DNA of 64,000 nucleotides from Kerstersia similis (GTDB lineage: Bacteria > Pseudomonadota > Gammaproteobacteria > Burkholderiales > Burkholderiaceae_B). Position numbers and translations under genes: made by a program. The stretch spans positions 43,767-107,766 of the forward strand of contig NZ_CBCSIQ010000013.1 in NCBI RefSeq assembly GCF_965139615.1. Reading direction: 5' to 3'. Below the pieces are notes generated by a model. That model searched no databases. It was given only the letters and a program-made list of their open reading frames with translations, and was not told where the DNA came from. This document shows positions 1-8,344 of this stretch, piece by piece. Positions within the stretch are counted from its first letter, which is position 1; every line of letters starts with the position of its first letter.

Positions 1-348
1 TACTACCGCATGACCCGCGTCAAAATAGCGTTTTTGAATAGCCAGCTTTTCCGGTAGCCATAGATCATCGCTATCAAGAAATGCAATGTACTGGCCTTTG
101 GCAATGTCAATGGCTCGATTTCTGGTCTTGGCAACACCGCTGTTATTTGCTTGATGCAAGATATGAATGCGTGGGTCGCGCTCGGAGAATTCAGTGATCA
201 CTGCGGCTGTGTCATCTGTTGAGCAATCGTTGATGATTAACAACTCAAAGGCATCATGAGTTTGTTTAAGAACGCTTTCTATAGATTCTTTGATGGTGTC
301 GGCACAATTATAGGCAGGCATAATGATGCTGAAATCGGTGCGTTGCAT
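1..348 (-). CDS. Family 2 glycosyltransferase, N-terminal part (cut by window edge)
   Basis: The reading frame starts at the ATG complementary to 346-348 and runs off the left edge, so only about 116 N-terminal residues are visible. They show a GT-A nucleotide-sugar fold: a first beta strand with FSIIMPAYN, then ELLIINDCSTDDT, then VAKTRNRAIDIAKG, and the metal-binding FLDSDDLW motif. This is typical of family 2 glycosyltransferases that add a sugar to a lipid-linked oligosaccharide at the cytoplasmic side of the membrane. It lies 23 bp downstream of a polyprenyl-phosphate sugar transferase on the same strand, so it probably belongs to an exopolysaccharide or O-antigen operon continuing to the left. 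The donor sugar and acceptor cannot be told. Confidence 0.88.
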   Translation of the reverse strand, partial: MQRTDFSIIMPAYNCADTIKESIESVLKQTHDAFELLIINDCSTDDTAAVITEFSERDPRIHILHQANNSGVAKTRNRAIDIAKGQYIAFLDSDDLWLPEKLAIQKRYFDAGHAVV

Positions 349-371
349 TGTGCTGGTCCTGTTTTCTTGTA

Positions 372-1646
372 TTAGCGGGCGCCAAATCCCGTCAGCATGA
401 TTTTGATGGTCAAGATTACGATGATGGCATCCAATGAAATTGAACAGTGTTTGATGTAATAGAAATCGTGTTCAATCTTGACCTGGGTTTCGTCGGTGCT
501 GGCAGTGTAGCCCTGCCGAACTTGAGCCCATCCAGTGATACCGGGTTTGACAATATGCCGATAGTTATAGAACGGAATCTTGCAGTTGTATTCCTGTACG
601 AAAGTCGGTTGCTCCGGACGCGGGCCGATGAGGCTCATGTCACCTTTCAGAATATTTAGGAACTGTGGTAGTTCATCAATGCGAAGCTTCCGAATGACCC
701 GACCTACGCGTGTGATGCGCGGGTCTTCTTCACCGGCAAATTGTTCGGGCGCATGCCGGTCAAATCGCATGCTACGGAATTTGTAGATCGTAAATGGTTT
801 GCCGCCTTGTCCGATGCGCGCTTGGCTATAAATGACGGGGCCAGGGCTTTCCAGGCGGATAAGTACTGCGGTAACCAATCCGATGATCAGGGCAAGAGGG
901 AGAAACAGCAGTACCAGCAAGATATCCATCAGCCATTTGGCGATGGTATAGCCACGGTTTGGTAAAAGTGAGCCGATATTATTTTCTGACATACGGTGAA
1001 TCTTGACCCTGCCGGTGAGGGCTTCGTATATCTGGCGGGCGTTGTACACGGCAATGTGTTGCAGTGCGCACTGTGTCAAAAAACGCTCGGTTTCAGGGGT
1101 GAGATCGCTGAAGTCTGCGACAACGCCGTCATAGCGGCGGTTTCCGAGGTCTAGTACATCCAAGCGGCGGCCGTCGATCGACTCCAGCTCTATGAGTTCT
1201 TCCGTATATTTCCCTCCTGGAATGATGGCCAGTTTCAGGCGGGTGTAGCGGCCGGTCAGCACATATTCGATATGCAGCCAGATGAGGGCCATGACTCCGC
1301 TGCTGAGCAGAAGGAAGCGTGATACATCAATACGTAGCATGAGTGTGATCACGATGGCCAGGCTGTATATAACGATGATTTGTGGGGCGATGAAGCCCAG
1401 CGAACGGCCACCGGGATAGATCCGACGCAGACGGTTGACGGCGAGATTACTCAGTACAAATGCCAGGGTTGTGACTGCGAGAGCAGTTTTTTGGCCTTGG
1501 TCTGGGGTGGTGAGGCTTGCAAACGACCAGGAAAATGAAAAAGGCAGCACGATACAGACCAGCCAGCCCAGTAGCAGCGAGAATGGCCTGGAAAGCAAAA
1601 ATTGCTCGTGTATTCGTCCAAAACGACGGTTGGGCAAGGAATTCAT
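372..1646 (-). CDS. Undecaprenyl-phosphate sugar phosphotransferase (WbaP/WcaJ-type)
   Basis: This 424-residue membrane protein starts a lipid-linked polysaccharide by moving a sugar-1-phosphate from a UDP-sugar to undecaprenyl phosphate. The N-terminal third has four to five membrane helices, followed by a soluble Rossmann-like middle domain and another hydrophobic hairpin near residues 235-265. The C-terminal catalytic domain carries the family signatures KFRSMR, DELPQFLNILKGDMSLIGPR and GITGWAQV. The length fits the long form of the family. It sits upstream of the family 2 glycosyltransferase in the same orientation. I see no strong Shine-Dalgarno before the ATG at 1646, so the start is somewhat uncertain. 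The sugar (galactose, glucose or other) is not resolved. Confidence 0.9.
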   Translation of the reverse strand: MNSLPNRRFGRIHEQFLLSRPFSLLLGWLVCIVLPFSFSWSFASLTTPDQGQKTALAVTTLAFVLSNLAVNRLRRIYPGGRSLGFIAPQIIVIYSLAIVITLMLRIDVSRFLLLSSGVMALIWLHIEYVLTGRYTRLKLAIIPGGKYTEELIELESIDGRRLDVLDLGNRRYDGVVADFSDLTPETERFLTQCALQHIAVYNARQIYEALTGRVKIHRMSENNIGSLLPNRGYTIAKWLMDILLVLLFLPLALIIGLVTAVLIRLESPGPVIYSQARIGQGGKPFTIYKFRSMRFDRHAPEQFAGEEDPRITRVGRVIRKLRIDELPQFLNILKGDMSLIGPRPEQPTFVQEYNCKIPFYNYRHIVKPGITGWAQVRQGYTASTDETQVKIEHDFYYIKHCSISLDAIIVILTIKIMLTGFGAR

Positions 1647-1839
1647 CTAAGGAGAAGATATCTTATTGGGTGTCGCTAGAACCCGGAATATTAAAGGCAA
1701 ATAATTATATGTGTAATGTGTCGGAGACACTTATTGTCACATATGAAGAAAATTTATATATGGTTGCAAGCGACATCGTCGAGCATTTGTTGTTCGCAAT
1801 GCTTATTAATCTAAGTAGGAATTATGATTATTCAGGTAA

Positions 1840-2760
1840 TTACCGCTTCCGTGTGCCATACCATTCCAGAATTCCAATGGCAATGCCGCTGCAGCAGATG
1901 ATACCAATGCCGGCCCAGGACCAGGCATCCGGCATGTGGCGATAGATGATCCAGCCCCAGGCGCAGGCGCCGAGGATGTGGGCATAGTTGAAGGGTGCCA
2001 GGACAGAGGCCGGGGCGCTGCGGTAGGCCTGGATTTGCAGCAGGTGTCCCAGTGCGCCAAAAACGCCAGTGGCCAGCAAGGGCAGCCAATAGAACAGCGG
2101 GGCGTCCCAGAGGGGCTGCCAGGCGTCCTGGATGAAAAACAGCACCAGGGTCAGGGCAATGGTGCCAAACAGGCCGCTCCAGATGAGGGAAGTCAGTGCA
2201 TGGTCATTGGCCAGGCGGCGCGTGACGATGAATTGGCCGGCCAGGAAACAGGCCGTCAGAATACCGTAGAGTACGCCGATGGGATCTAGGCCGCTGCCGG
2301 GGCGGACGATAAAGAGTACGCCGATGAAGCCTGCCAGCGCGGCGATCCAGCGCGAGCGCTTGGGTGGTTCACGCAGGAGCCAGGGCGCTGCCGCCAGCAT
2401 GATGAGCGGCGCCAGGAAAATGATTGCAGTCGCTTCAGCCTGGGGCAGATAGCGCAAGGTGGTAAACGCGCATAGGGTGGTCAGCAGCATCAGCAGGCCG
2501 CGCAGCAGTTGCGGTATGGGCTGCGAGGAGCGCATGACGCGCAAGCCCTGTTTGGGCATGACGAGCGCCAGCACCAGCACGACATGGATCAGGTAGCGTA
2601 CCCAGGCAGTCAGCAGCACCGGCATGCCGGCCAGCATCAGCCATTTGCTGCTGGCGTCCAGGGTGCTTAGCGTGGCGGTCGAGGCGATCAGAAGCAGAAT
2701 GCCGGCAAGGTAGCGGCTGGCAGGCCGATTGCCAGAAGGGGGAAGGGAAGTGGATGTCAT
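1840..2760 (-). CDS. EamA/DMT-family transporter, ten membrane helices
   Basis: The protein is almost entirely hydrophobic, with about ten predicted helices in two repeats of five, as in drug/metabolite exporters of the EamA (RhaT/RarD-like) family. Typical family segments are ASSKWLMLAGMPVLLTAWVRY in the first helices and LAPLIMLAAAPWLLREPPKRSRW at the end of the first repeat. I place the start at the ATG complementary to 2758-2760 (306 residues); the open frame continues upstream to 2901, but that extension is not hydrophobic and looks non-coding. The substrate is unknown; relatives export amino acids or related metabolites. It has no operon partner: the next gene upstream is divergent, and 193 AT-rich bases separate it from the sugar transferase. 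Confidence 0.85.
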   Translation of the reverse strand: MTSTSLPPSGNRPASRYLAGILLLIASTATLSTLDASSKWLMLAGMPVLLTAWVRYLIHVVLVLALVMPKQGLRVMRSSQPIPQLLRGLLMLLTTLCAFTTLRYLPQAEATAIIFLAPLIMLAAAPWLLREPPKRSRWIAALAGFIGVLFIVRPGSGLDPIGVLYGILTACFLAGQFIVTRRLANDHALTSLIWSGLFGTIALTLVLFFIQDAWQPLWDAPLFYWLPLLATGVFGALGHLLQIQAYRSAPASVLAPFNYAHILGACAWGWIIYRHMPDAWSWAGIGIICCSGIAIGILEWYGTRKR

Positions 2761-2920
2761 AGGAAGGCGGATGTCTTGGTCGTCAAGATACCGTATTCCT
2801 GTCAGGCTGGGTATGGCCAGAGAAGCAAGGCGTGCCTGAATGCGCAAGCTGTTGTTCTGAATCCTGTTACAAGATGGCAATTCACGCCAGCTTATCTTCA
2901 ATAGACAGTACGCAGTGGCT

Positions 2921-2960
2921 GCCTGAAATTGCTTGAAATTACCTGAAACCTGTTGAACTG
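2921..2960. repeat. Four degenerate 10-bp repeats in the phaB upstream region
   Basis: Four consecutive 10-mers follow each other: GCCTGAAATT, GCTTGAAATT, ACCTGAAACC, TGTTGAACTG, each with a central TGAA. They lie within the 407-bp gap between the divergent EamA gene (start 2760) and phaB (start 3168). The 10-bp period puts all copies on one face of the helix. The rest of the gap is T-rich around 3000-3050 and probably carries the phaB promoter; I see no further gene in it. Function not known. Confidence 0.5.
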
Positions 2961-3167
2961 AATTTGTCCGAAAGTAAGAACTTTTGTTGTGCGGTGCTTT
3001 GCGTTACGTCAAAATCATTGCAGTGCGACATGTTTTTTTAAGGCAACCTTGGTACCATCCAGAATATTCTGAAGTACCCGGATTTCCTGGCTGGCGCGGT
3101 ATGCGGCAGCTGTCTTAAATATTGCGGCAGGCGCCGCAAGGTTGCTACAAAAACGTAGGGGTTATCT

Positions 3168-3905
3168 ATGACACAAAAAGTTGCATTAGTTACCGGCGGT
3201 ATGGGCGGCATTGGAACGGCAATTTGCCGCAAATTGGCTGATGCAGGTTTCAAGGTCGTCGCGGGGGCAAGTCTGTCGCGTGATCCCAAGGCTTGGCTGG
3301 AAGAGCAAAAAGCGGCTGGCTATGAATTCCATGCCATGTTGAGCGATGTGTCTGATTGGGAGAGCACCAAGGCAGCAGTCGCCAAGGTTGTAGAAACCGT
3401 GGGCCCGATCGACGTACTGGTGAATAATGCCGGCATTACCCGTGACGGTGTGTTTCGCAAGATGTCGCTGGAAAACTGGCGTGCAGTGATCGACACCAAT
3501 CTGAATAGCCTTTTCAATGTCACCAAACAAGTGATTGAAGGCATGGTCGAGCGCCAATGGGGCCGTGTGATCAATATCAGTTCGGTCAATGGTCAGAAAG
3601 GGCAGTTTGGCCAGGTGAACTATTCCGCTGCCAAGGCGGGTATTCATGGCTTTACCATGGCATTGGCGCAGGAAGTCGCGGCCAAGGGCGTGACGGTCAA
3701 CACGGTGTCGCCCGGCTATATCGCCACGGAAATGGTGCGTGCCGTGCCGGAAGAGGCGCTGCAGAAGATTGTCGCCGGTATTCCGGTGCGTCGTCTGGGT
3801 GAGCCGGTGGAAATTGCCTCGATCATTGCGTGGTTGGCTTCCGATGAAGCGGGTTTTGCCACGGGCGGAGATTTCTCCGTCAATGGCGGCCTGCACATGA
3901 TGTAA
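3168..3905 (+). CDS. phaB: Acetoacetyl-CoA reductase
   Basis: This NADPH-dependent short-chain dehydrogenase reduces acetoacetyl-CoA to (R)-3-hydroxybutyryl-CoA, the monomer for polyhydroxybutyrate. The cofactor-binding motif TGGMGGIG is at residues 9-16, NNAG follows in the middle, and the catalytic set is Ser139, Tyr152 and Lys156 within NISSVNGQKGQFGQVNYS. The length of 245 residues and motifs such as FGQVNYSAAKAG and VNTVSPGYIATEMV are characteristic of PhaB rather than generic FabG. No phaA or phaC lies next to it; it is followed after 12 bp by a phosphate acyltransferase gene and then acetate kinase, so the three probably form an operon around acyl-CoA and reducing-power overflow. Confidence 0.93.
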   Translation: MTQKVALVTGGMGGIGTAICRKLADAGFKVVAGASLSRDPKAWLEEQKAAGYEFHAMLSDVSDWESTKAAVAKVVETVGPIDVLVNNAGITRDGVFRKMSLENWRAVIDTNLNSLFNVTKQVIEGMVERQWGRVINISSVNGQKGQFGQVNYSAAKAGIHGFTMALAQEVAAKGVTVNTVSPGYIATEMVRAVPEEALQKIVAGIPVRRLGEPVEIASIIAWLASDEAGFATGGDFSVNGGLHMM

Positions 3906-3917
3906 GGCGAGCCGGCC

Positions 3918-4913
3918 ATGGGACAGCAACCAGTGGCCGGCCAATCGGCCGGCAGTATCCCCGGCGCCTCGCAAGAGGGGACGCAAGGGGGAGCACATTA
4001 CGAAGCCTTGATTGCCAAGGCGCAGAGTCTGCAGGCACAGGTCTGCGCGGTGGCGCATCCTTGCGATGAGGTTTCACTCTCCGGGGCGCTGGAAGCTGGC
4101 CGTCTGGGTCTGATGAAGCCCTTGCTGGTCGGCCCGCAGGCGCGTATCCGCAGTGTGGCGGAACAGGCCGGGCTGGACTTGAACGGCGTGGAGATTATCG
4201 ACACGCCACACAGCCATGCTTCGGCAGAAGTCGCGGTGCAGCAGGTGCGCTGCGGCCGGGCCTCGTTGCTGATGAAGGGCAGCCTCCATACCGATGAGTT
4301 GATGAGTGCGGTCGTGGCGCGGGAAACCGGCCTGCGTACCGGACGCCGCATCAGCCATGTGTTTGTGATGGAAGTGCCTGCCTATGCCTATCCGCTCTTC
4401 ATCACGGACGCGGCCATCAACATCAATCCCGATCTTGAAGCCAAAGCCGATATCGTCCGCAATGTGATCGACCTGCACATCGGGTTGGGTCTGGGCGAAC
4501 CGCGTGTGGCGATCTTGTCCGCCGTGGAGCAGGTGACGCCGCAGATTCCGAATACGATTGTTGCGGCCGCCCTGTGCAAGATGGCGGATCGCGGCCAGAT
4601 CGCCGGTGGCTTGCTGGACGGACCGCTGGCGCTGGACAATGCGATCGACATGGACGCAGCGCGGATCAAAGGCATCAAATCCGCCGTGGCTGGGCGGGCG
4701 CAGGTGCTGGTCGTTCCGGATCTCGAGGCGGGCAATATGCTGGCCAAGAATCTGATCTTCCTGTCTGGCGCCAGTTCTGCCGGCGTGGTTGTGGGCGCAC
4801 GCGTCCCGATTATTCTGACGAGCCGTGCCGAGCACATGCGCGCCCGACTGGCGTCGTGCGCAGTGAGCGCCATTTACGCCGAGTACCTGCTGCGACAGCG
4901 GCCGGTGGCTTGA
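3918..4913 (+). CDS. Phosphate acetyl/butyryltransferase
   Basis: The 331-residue protein belongs to the PTA/PTB family, which exchanges CoA and phosphate between acyl-CoA and acyl phosphate. Family features include LKGSLHTDELM-like segment MKGSLHTDELMSAVV, the C-terminal PNTIVAAALCKMADRGQIAGG and DGPLALDNAID, and VLVVPDLEAGNMLAKNL. It lacks the long N-terminal regulatory part of enteric Pta and matches the short form often annotated as bifunctional enoyl-CoA hydratase/phosphate acetyltransferase, but no MaoC hydratase domain is present. The first 27 residues are low-complexity, so the true start may be slightly downstream. It is followed by acetate kinase, giving the classical Pta-AckA pair. 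Confidence 0.88.
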   Translation: MGQQPVAGQSAGSIPGASQEGTQGGAHYEALIAKAQSLQAQVCAVAHPCDEVSLSGALEAGRLGLMKPLLVGPQARIRSVAEQAGLDLNGVEIIDTPHSHASAEVAVQQVRCGRASLLMKGSLHTDELMSAVVARETGLRTGRRISHVFVMEVPAYAYPLFITDAAININPDLEAKADIVRNVIDLHIGLGLGEPRVAILSAVEQVTPQIPNTIVAAALCKMADRGQIAGGLLDGPLALDNAIDMDAARIKGIKSAVAGRAQVLVVPDLEAGNMLAKNLIFLSGASSAGVVVGARVPIILTSRAEHMRARLASCAVSAIYAEYLLRQRPVA

Positions 4914-4967
4914 GCGGCGCCAGGGCTGGTGGGACTTGGAACGGCACGGATAGCGAGGTTGGCAGCA

Positions 4968-6158
4968 GTGATAGATGAAACGATATTGGTGGTCAATGCG
5001 GGCAGTTCCAGCTTCAAGTTCCGGCTTTACGGCGTGCCGGACACGCGGGATCCGGCAGCGCTGGAACCGCTGCTGGATGGGCAGGTATCGGGCATAGGCG
5101 GCCGCCAGCCGCGTTTCAAGGTCAAGGCGGCGACAGGGCAGAAATTGGCCGACGAGCCACTGGCGCCTGAGGCCGCGCGCGATATCGGTGCTGCCCAGGA
5201 GCTGCTCAGCAATTGGTTGGCAGACCGTCTTGACAGTCCTCCGATTGCCATCGGCCATCGGGTGGTGCATGGCGGGCCGGAATTTACCGAACCGGTGCGT
5301 GTGAATGAGGAAGTGCTGCAGCAGTTGCATGCGCTGGTGCCTCTGGCACCGCTGCACCAGCCCTCCGCGCTGGAGGCGATTGAAGTGATCCGCCAGATTG
5401 CGCCGGCGATGCGGCAGGTGGCCTGCTTCGATACCGCGTTTCACCGTACGCATTCCGAGGTGGCCGACCGATACGCCATTCCGGAAGCCATGTTCAATCA
5501 AGGCGTACGGCGTTATGGGTTCCATGGCCTGTCCTACGAGTACATACAACGCCGCATGCGTGAACTGTCGCCAGAGCATGCCGCGGGCAGGCTGGTCGTG
5601 GCCCATTTGGGGTCGGGGGCTTCGGCCTGCGCCATGAAGCAGGGTATCAGTGTCGATAGCACCATGGGGTTTACCGCCCTGGACGGTTTGCCGATGTCCA
5701 CGCGCCCGGGCCGCCTGGATGCCGGGGTGGTGCTGTGGATGATGGAGCGGGGCATGAGCCCGGAGGAAGTCCAGCGCGTGCTCTACAAGGAAAGCGGAAT
5801 GCTGGGGCTCTCGGGCATCAGTGCCGATATGCGTGAAATCGCCGCCAGCGATACCGCTGCGGCCCGGCGTGCGCGCGAGTATTTCGCCTGGCGCACGGCG
5901 GAAGGTATCGCCGGCCTGTGCGTGGCAACGGGTGGCCTGGATGCGCTGGTCTTTACGGCAGGCGTAGGCGAGAACGACGCCCAGGCTCGCGCCCAGGTTT
6001 GCGAGCGCCTGGATTGGCTGGGAGTGCGGCTGGATGCCGAGCGCAATCAGGCGCATGCAACGGTCATTTCGGCAGACGATAGCCGTGTGGTCGTGTATGT
6101 TGTGCCCACCAATGAAGAATTGGTGATTGCGGAGCACACGCTGTCCTTATTGCAATGA
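4968..6158 (+). CDS. ackA: Acetate kinase
   Basis: Acetate kinase interconverts acetyl phosphate plus ADP with acetate plus ATP in the cytoplasm. The N-terminal signature LVVNAGSSSFKFRLY and later GHRVVHGG, FDTAFH, FHGLSYEY, DSTMGFTALDGL and FTAGVGEND are all present. I choose the GTG at 4968 (396 residues) because a GAGG sits nine bases upstream and the conserved sequence begins directly after it; the frame is open back to another GTG at 4929. The usual HLGNGAS loop reads HLGSGAS here, an Asn-to-Ser change near the phosphate site worth noting. The gene is last in the phaB-pta-ackA cluster, before a bidirectional terminator. Confidence 0.93.
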   Translation: MIDETILVVNAGSSSFKFRLYGVPDTRDPAALEPLLDGQVSGIGGRQPRFKVKAATGQKLADEPLAPEAARDIGAAQELLSNWLADRLDSPPIAIGHRVVHGGPEFTEPVRVNEEVLQQLHALVPLAPLHQPSALEAIEVIRQIAPAMRQVACFDTAFHRTHSEVADRYAIPEAMFNQGVRRYGFHGLSYEYIQRRMRELSPEHAAGRLVVAHLGSGASACAMKQGISVDSTMGFTALDGLPMSTRPGRLDAGVVLWMMERGMSPEEVQRVLYKESGMLGLSGISADMREIAASDTAAARRAREYFAWRTAEGIAGLCVATGGLDALVFTAGVGENDAQARAQVCERLDWLGVRLDAERNQAHATVISADDSRVVVYVVPTNEELVIAEHTLSLLQ

Positions 6159-6202
6159 CTGGGGCCGTGCCCGGCTGAGCGGGCGATAGGCATGAAAAAA
6201 AA

Positions 6203-6238
6203 CAGGGCCGCTTGATGAACAAGCGGCCCTGTTTTTTG
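6203..6238. terminator. Bidirectional intrinsic terminator between ackA and MFS gene
   Basis: A perfect 11-bp stem (CAGGGCCGCTT at 6203-6213, AAGCGGCCCTG at 6221-6231) with a 7-base loop is flanked by eight A on the left and six T on the right, so it can stop transcription from both convergent genes. Confidence 0.92.
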
Positions 6239-6271
6239 TGTCGTGCCGGAGGAGCAGTCGGGACGTTGTGG

Positions 6272-7549
6272 CTAAGCCGCCGCGACCGGGCTGGTGGCAG
6301 GTTTTGCGCCGCGGGCAATGGCGGCCGCCAGCAAGGCCGAGCAGCACATCGCCGCGCCGGCGGCCAGCCAGGGGCCTTGCAGCCTGCCGGAATCCATCAT
6401 GACGCCAAACGCGAGGGGGCCTAGCGCCGCGCCGACGTCCATGCCGGAATAGACCAGGCCATAGACGGAACCGACCGAACCTTTGGGCGTGACCCGCCGA
6501 ATCAGCATGTCGCGTGAAGGGCCGGCGATACCGGAGAAAAACCCTGCCAGCGCGATGGCGGCCAGCACGGCTTGCGCGGGTACCCAGTTGAGTGCCACCA
6601 GAACCAGCATCAGGCCGGAGAGCACCAGCGCTGCGCCGATGATCAGTTCATTGCGGGCACTGGAGCGCGCCAGGAAGCCCCCGACAAACATGCCCAGCGC
6701 AGCGGCGATCATGTAGCCTGACAATGCCGAGCTGGCGACGATTTCCGTCAGGTGGTGCACCTGTTGCAGGATGGGGATGGTGTAGTTCTGTACCGAAGAG
6801 AAAGCCAGCGAGCTGGTGCCGAAAAAGGCAAAGGCCGCCCACAGGACGGGATTGCGCAGCAGCGACACCAGGCTGGCAGGAGCGGTATGCGGGCTTCCCT
6901 GCTGGCGGGCGGCCAGGGCGGCCTGACGGTGTCGGGTCTGGCTGTCACCGAGGTGGTCGCGCCCCAGCAGGCACAGCAGCAAGACGACGCCAGCCAGCAA
7001 GCCGGCGCATAGCGCCGCGCTGCGCCAGCCAGCGGCAACACTGATCGTGCTCAGGAAAACCGGCGCGAGCGCCCAGCCCAGGCTGCCGGTCAGCAGATGC
7101 AGGCTGAAGGCGTGCCCGAGGCGTGTCGGATGGATACGCTGATTGATGATGGCGTAATCGACCGGGTGAAAAACCGAGTTGCCCAGACCGGCTATCAGCG
7201 CGGCAATGACCAGTACCGTGTAGTTGGGGGCGGCGCTGATCAACAAGCCTGCCGTCATGAAGCTGCCCAGGCCGAACCAGAGCACGCTGCGTGCGCCGAT
7301 GCGATCCACGATGAAACCTGAGGAAGCCTGCCCCACGCCCGAGGCCACGAAAAATAGCGATACCAGCAGGCCGAGCTGAGCGTAGTCCAGCCCGAAGGCC
7401 AGGCCCAGCGAGGTGTATAGCGTCGGAATGACGAGCTGGAAAAAGTGCGAAGTGGCATGCGCAATACCCACCAGGGTAATGGTGTGCCAGTCGCTTTTGG
7501 CGGGCGGTTGCTCGCGCTCGGGCAAGGTGGAGGAGGCCGTACTGCTCAT
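6272..7549 (-). CDS. Major facilitator superfamily transporter
   Basis: This 425-residue protein has about twelve membrane helices and MFS features, for example GASSGFIVDRIGARSVLW-type loop 2-3 (SSGFIVDRIGARSVLWFG). The early segment HATSHFFQLVIPTLY resembles the fosmidomycin-resistance-like (FSR) subgroup, which includes many uncharacterised exporters. I start at the ATG complementary to 7547-7549; the upstream part of the open frame is not membrane-like. It lies 34 bp after a small membrane protein gene on the same strand. Substrate unknown. Confidence 0.86.
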   Translation of the reverse strand: MSSTASSTLPEREQPPAKSDWHTITLVGIAHATSHFFQLVIPTLYTSLGLAFGLDYAQLGLLVSLFFVASGVGQASSGFIVDRIGARSVLWFGLGSFMTAGLLISAAPNYTVLVIAALIAGLGNSVFHPVDYAIINQRIHPTRLGHAFSLHLLTGSLGWALAPVFLSTISVAAGWRSAALCAGLLAGVVLLLCLLGRDHLGDSQTRHRQAALAARQQGSPHTAPASLVSLLRNPVLWAAFAFFGTSSLAFSSVQNYTIPILQQVHHLTEIVASSALSGYMIAAALGMFVGGFLARSSARNELIIGAALVLSGLMLVLVALNWVPAQAVLAAIALAGFFSGIAGPSRDMLIRRVTPKGSVGSVYGLVYSGMDVGAALGPLAFGVMMDSGRLQGPWLAAGAAMCCSALLAAAIARGAKPATSPVAAA

Positions 7550-7583
7550 GGCGGGATTCTCGGAAAGGGGCGACCGGGCGGGA

Positions 7584-8057
7584 TCAGGCTTGATGTGAGG
7601 GCAGGGAGCGCCATTGCGCGTGCATGGACCAGCGGCGTGCCAGTTCATCGCGCAGCAGGGCGGCGTGGTCGGGCGTCAGAGTCGTGGGGGAGTTCAGGCG
7701 GGAGCCATCGCGCATCTGCATGGCGACGCCGTAGCTGGTGAATTGCTTGGTGCGGTTGGGCAGTCCTACCCGGCCAACGTACAGGCCGCCAGCGAGCGCC
7801 AGGGCGAAGATGAAGGCATAGACAACGGGCCCGCCATTGCTCAGCATGATACCGATGCTGGTACCGAACGAGATGCAGATGGCAACGAAGGCGACGACGC
7901 CCAGCAACCAGCCGCCCATGCGTTGTTCCGTTACCTTGGCGTTGGGATGGAATGCGATGCTGGATATCTGCTCGCGGGGATAGATCTGGCCGTTCAGGGT
8001 CAGGAAGTCGTCCTGGAGGCCGTAGGGAGTGGATGCGTCAGAGGTTTGCATGCTCAT
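7584..8057 (-). CDS. Small membrane protein, DUF6232-like
   Basis: A 157-residue protein with a soluble N-terminal strand-rich part (LTLNGQIYPREQISSIAF), two adjacent membrane helices around residues 47-100 and a basic C-terminal tail. The architecture, a PH-like start followed by two helices and a short tail, recalls DUF6232 proteins, but I recognise it only by general pattern. It is just upstream of the MFS gene on the same strand and may be co-transcribed. The 287 bp between it and panC hold no gene that I can support. Confidence 0.7.
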   Translation of the reverse strand: MSMQTSDASTPYGLQDDFLTLNGQIYPREQISSIAFHPNAKVTEQRMGGWLLGVVAFVAICISFGTSIGIMLSNGGPVVYAFIFALALAGGLYVGRVGLPNRTKQFTSYGVAMQMRDGSRLNSPTTLTPDHAALLRDELARRWSMHAQWRSLPSHQA

Positions 8058-8310
8058 GGATGGCGGTCCTGATTCCGGCGAGAGCCGGGAGGGATAGGGA
8101 AAGGCATGTCGCCGCTGCCCATGACGCTGGCATACCGTCAGGAAAGCTGCAGGTGCCCGGAAATGACATGGGACAAAAAGGCAATCTTGCTCGCGAGTTT
8201 AGCGCGAGTATGCTGAAGAGGCGCTTAAGGGTGCACCAGGGTGGGGCGGCATGGGATCGACTGGCATAAGCGGCCCAGGGGGCTTGCCAGCACTGGCCGG
8301 ATGCTCGAAA

Positions 8311-8336
8311 GGCGGCGCCGGCGCCTCGGCGCCGCC
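8311..8336 (-). terminator. Possible terminator of panDBC
   Basis: GGCGGCGCC at 8311-8319 pairs with GGCGCCGCC at 8328-8336, an all-GC 9-bp stem just after the panC stop on the minus strand. Only three T follow in the transcript, so termination would be weak or need a factor. Confidence 0.4.
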
Positions 8337-8344
8337 CCTGGCTG

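Noticed and set aside
4074..6137. Long minus-strand frame (687 codons) opposite pta and ackA
   Set aside because: Both plus-strand genes have clear family motifs; the antisense frame has none.
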